From Vulcanimicrobiota bacterium (GTDB taxonomy: Bacteria; Vulcanimicrobiota; Vulcanimicrobiia; Vulcanimicrobiales; Vulcanimicrobiaceae): a stretch of 6,811 nucleotides of DNA. A program made the translations under genes and the position numbers. Under the pieces are notes generated by a model. That model did no database searches. It was given only the letters and a program-made list of their open reading frames with translations, and was not told the DNA's origin. Positions 5,885 to 6,811 of this stretch are shown here, in pieces (positions within the stretch are counted from its first letter, which is position 1; each line of letters starts with the position of its first letter). Location: the NCBI GenBank assembly GCA_019237435.1, contig JAFAHB010000261.1, forward strand, positions 1 to 6,811, written 5' to 3'.

Positions 5885-6811
5885 TCAAGTGCCCGTGTCT
5901 GCCCCCGCATGGAAGACAAACTTCACGATGAGACGGTTGAGCGTGGCGCCGGCGGCGGGACTGCCGTAGTTCACGTAGAGCTCGTTGCCCGAAGCGAACC
6001 GCTGATGGAATCCCACCGCCAGATTGTTGCCGATCTGCGTGGCAAACCCGCCGTAGCCGTTGATGTCGCGAAGGCCGATGTTGAACGTGCTTTCGTCGCT
6101 GATGCTGTAACCCAGCGAGACGCGACGGAGCCATTGCGAGTCGAGCACGCCGGTGGAAACCGCGCGTTCGTAGGTTCCGTCGTACTCCAGTCCCAGCGTG
6201 AGCCCGTGCCAAAGCGGGCGGCTCGTGACGATCGTGAACAGATGCACGTTGTTCGTGCCGAACGGCCCCCACGAATAGTTCACGTCGAGCGGAGTGGGTG
6301 TTCCGTCGCGGTATCCAACCGGAATCTGGTAGAGATGGTAGGGCAAGGTCTCGCCGTCGAGATAGCACGGATAGCCGGTAAAGCTCGATTCGAATAGAAG
6401 CGAACCCGTGCAGCCCGGTCCCTCGGGAATGCCGTACTGCCGCAGCTCGCCGACGGAGGCGCCGGCACCGTCCAGCGATAGCTGATTCTTAAAGACGGCG
6501 GTTATGAAGTATTGAAAGTCGGCTTGGTGCACAACGCCGGAATCGTCCAAAAAACGATCCCCGGTCACGAAGAGCGTATAGTTCTTGACGCCGGGCATCG
6601 CGCCGGCGTAGTCGGCGAAGGCCTGAGGGCCGCGGATGTCGGAGTTCGCCGTATATCCGTCGATCGGATTGTAATTCGGCGAAATGTCGAGATAGCCGGC
6701 GTTGATCTCGAAGTTTCCCTTGTGCCGGTCGACGAAGAACTGCGCAAGATCGGCGTGGCCTTGTGGAACCCACGAGCCGTTTTCGAACGAATAATCGCCG
6801 AAGAAAATCAT
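5885..6811 (-). CDS. Outer-membrane beta-barrel protein, probably DUF5916-like, C-terminal part
   Basis: The last 308 codons of a gene entering from the right edge end in TGA at 5887-5885. A methionine codon falls on the final three bases of the window, but no signal peptide follows it, so the true start is probably outside. The sequence alternates short amphipathic strands rich in Tyr, Phe, Trp and Gly with polar turns, as in outer-membrane barrels. It finishes with RLIVKFVF, a typical last strand, plus eight more residues. The block INAGYLDISPNYNPIDGYTANSDIRG (given here in pieces: NAGYLDISPNYNP at residues 37-49, SDIRG at 57-61) recalls the strand and NP...G...R-DxR pattern of the DUF5916 C-terminal barrel that follows a CBM9-like domain. 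That family match is moderate; a different porin or receptor is possible. Cys134 and Cys149 could form a loop disulfide. It is the first visible gene of the leftward operon with the two phosphoesterases. Confidence 0.65.
   Translation of the reverse strand: MIFFGDYSFENGSWVPQGHADLAQFFVDRHKGNFEINAGYLDISPNYNPIDGYTANSDIRGPQAFADYAGAMPGVKNYTLFVTGDRFLDDSGVVHQADFQYFITAVFKNQLSLDGAGASVGELRQYGIPEGPGCTGSLLFESSFTGYPCYLDGETLPYHLYQIPVGYRDGTPTPLDVNYSWGPFGTNNVHLFTIVTSRPLWHGLTLGLEYDGTYERAVSTGVLDSQWLRRVSLGYSISDESTFNIGLRDINGYGGFATQIGNNLAVGFHQRFASGNELYVNYGSPAAGATLNRLIVKFVFHAGADTGT

Noticed and set aside
5652..6397. Frames of about 240 codons on both strands covering the junction of the barrel and phosphoesterase genes.
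   Set aside because: Arg-rich shadow translations that conflict with two well-supported minus-strand genes.

Overview
The window looks like chromosomal DNA from a GC-rich, Gram-negative-type (diderm) bacterium. Four of its six genes encode apparent envelope or exported proteins: one lipoprotein of unknown function, two lipoprotein phosphoesterases and one outer-membrane beta-barrel protein. A fifth has a Sec-type signal peptide. Three of the five visible start codons are GTG and one is TTG. Lipoprotein phosphoesterases next to low-complexity lipoproteins and beta-barrel proteins recall soil lineages such as Candidatus Eremiobacterota (WPS-2) or Acidobacteria. That placement is inferred from general resemblance only. 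No mobile element, phage gene, CRISPR array, rRNA or tRNA was seen.

Layout from left to right: (1) bases 1-534, minus strand, the first 178 codons of a lipoprotein of unknown function that runs off the left edge. (2) Bases 535-984, about 450 bp with no convincing gene. Here the leftward lipoprotein and the rightward genes diverge. (3) Bases 985-1530, plus strand, a DUF488 family protein. (4) Bases 1603-3090, plus strand, an exported protein with a probable LolA-like N-terminal region and two retropepsin-like aspartyl protease halves. (5) Bases 3103-4452 and 4496-5833, minus strand, two tandem paralogous phosphoesterases (acid phosphatase/phospholipase C family, PF04185), both predicted lipoproteins and about 75% identical. 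(6) Bases 5885-6811, minus strand, the C-terminal part of a large outer-membrane beta-barrel protein, probably DUF5916-like, which enters from the right edge.

The three rightmost genes lie head to tail on the minus strand with gaps of 51 and 43 nt, so they are probably co-transcribed. A perfect GC hairpin begins one base after the stop codon of the upstream phosphoesterase. The protease gene converges on this operon with only 12 nt between stop codons. Together these genes suggest envelope hydrolysis or nutrient (phosphate) acquisition, with a barrel protein and two surface or periplasmic phosphoesterases. This joint role is inferred. The window does not show a clearly new biological system. 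The most interesting parts are the duplicated phosphoesterase pair beside the barrel gene, the intergenic hairpin, and the two-halved protease.
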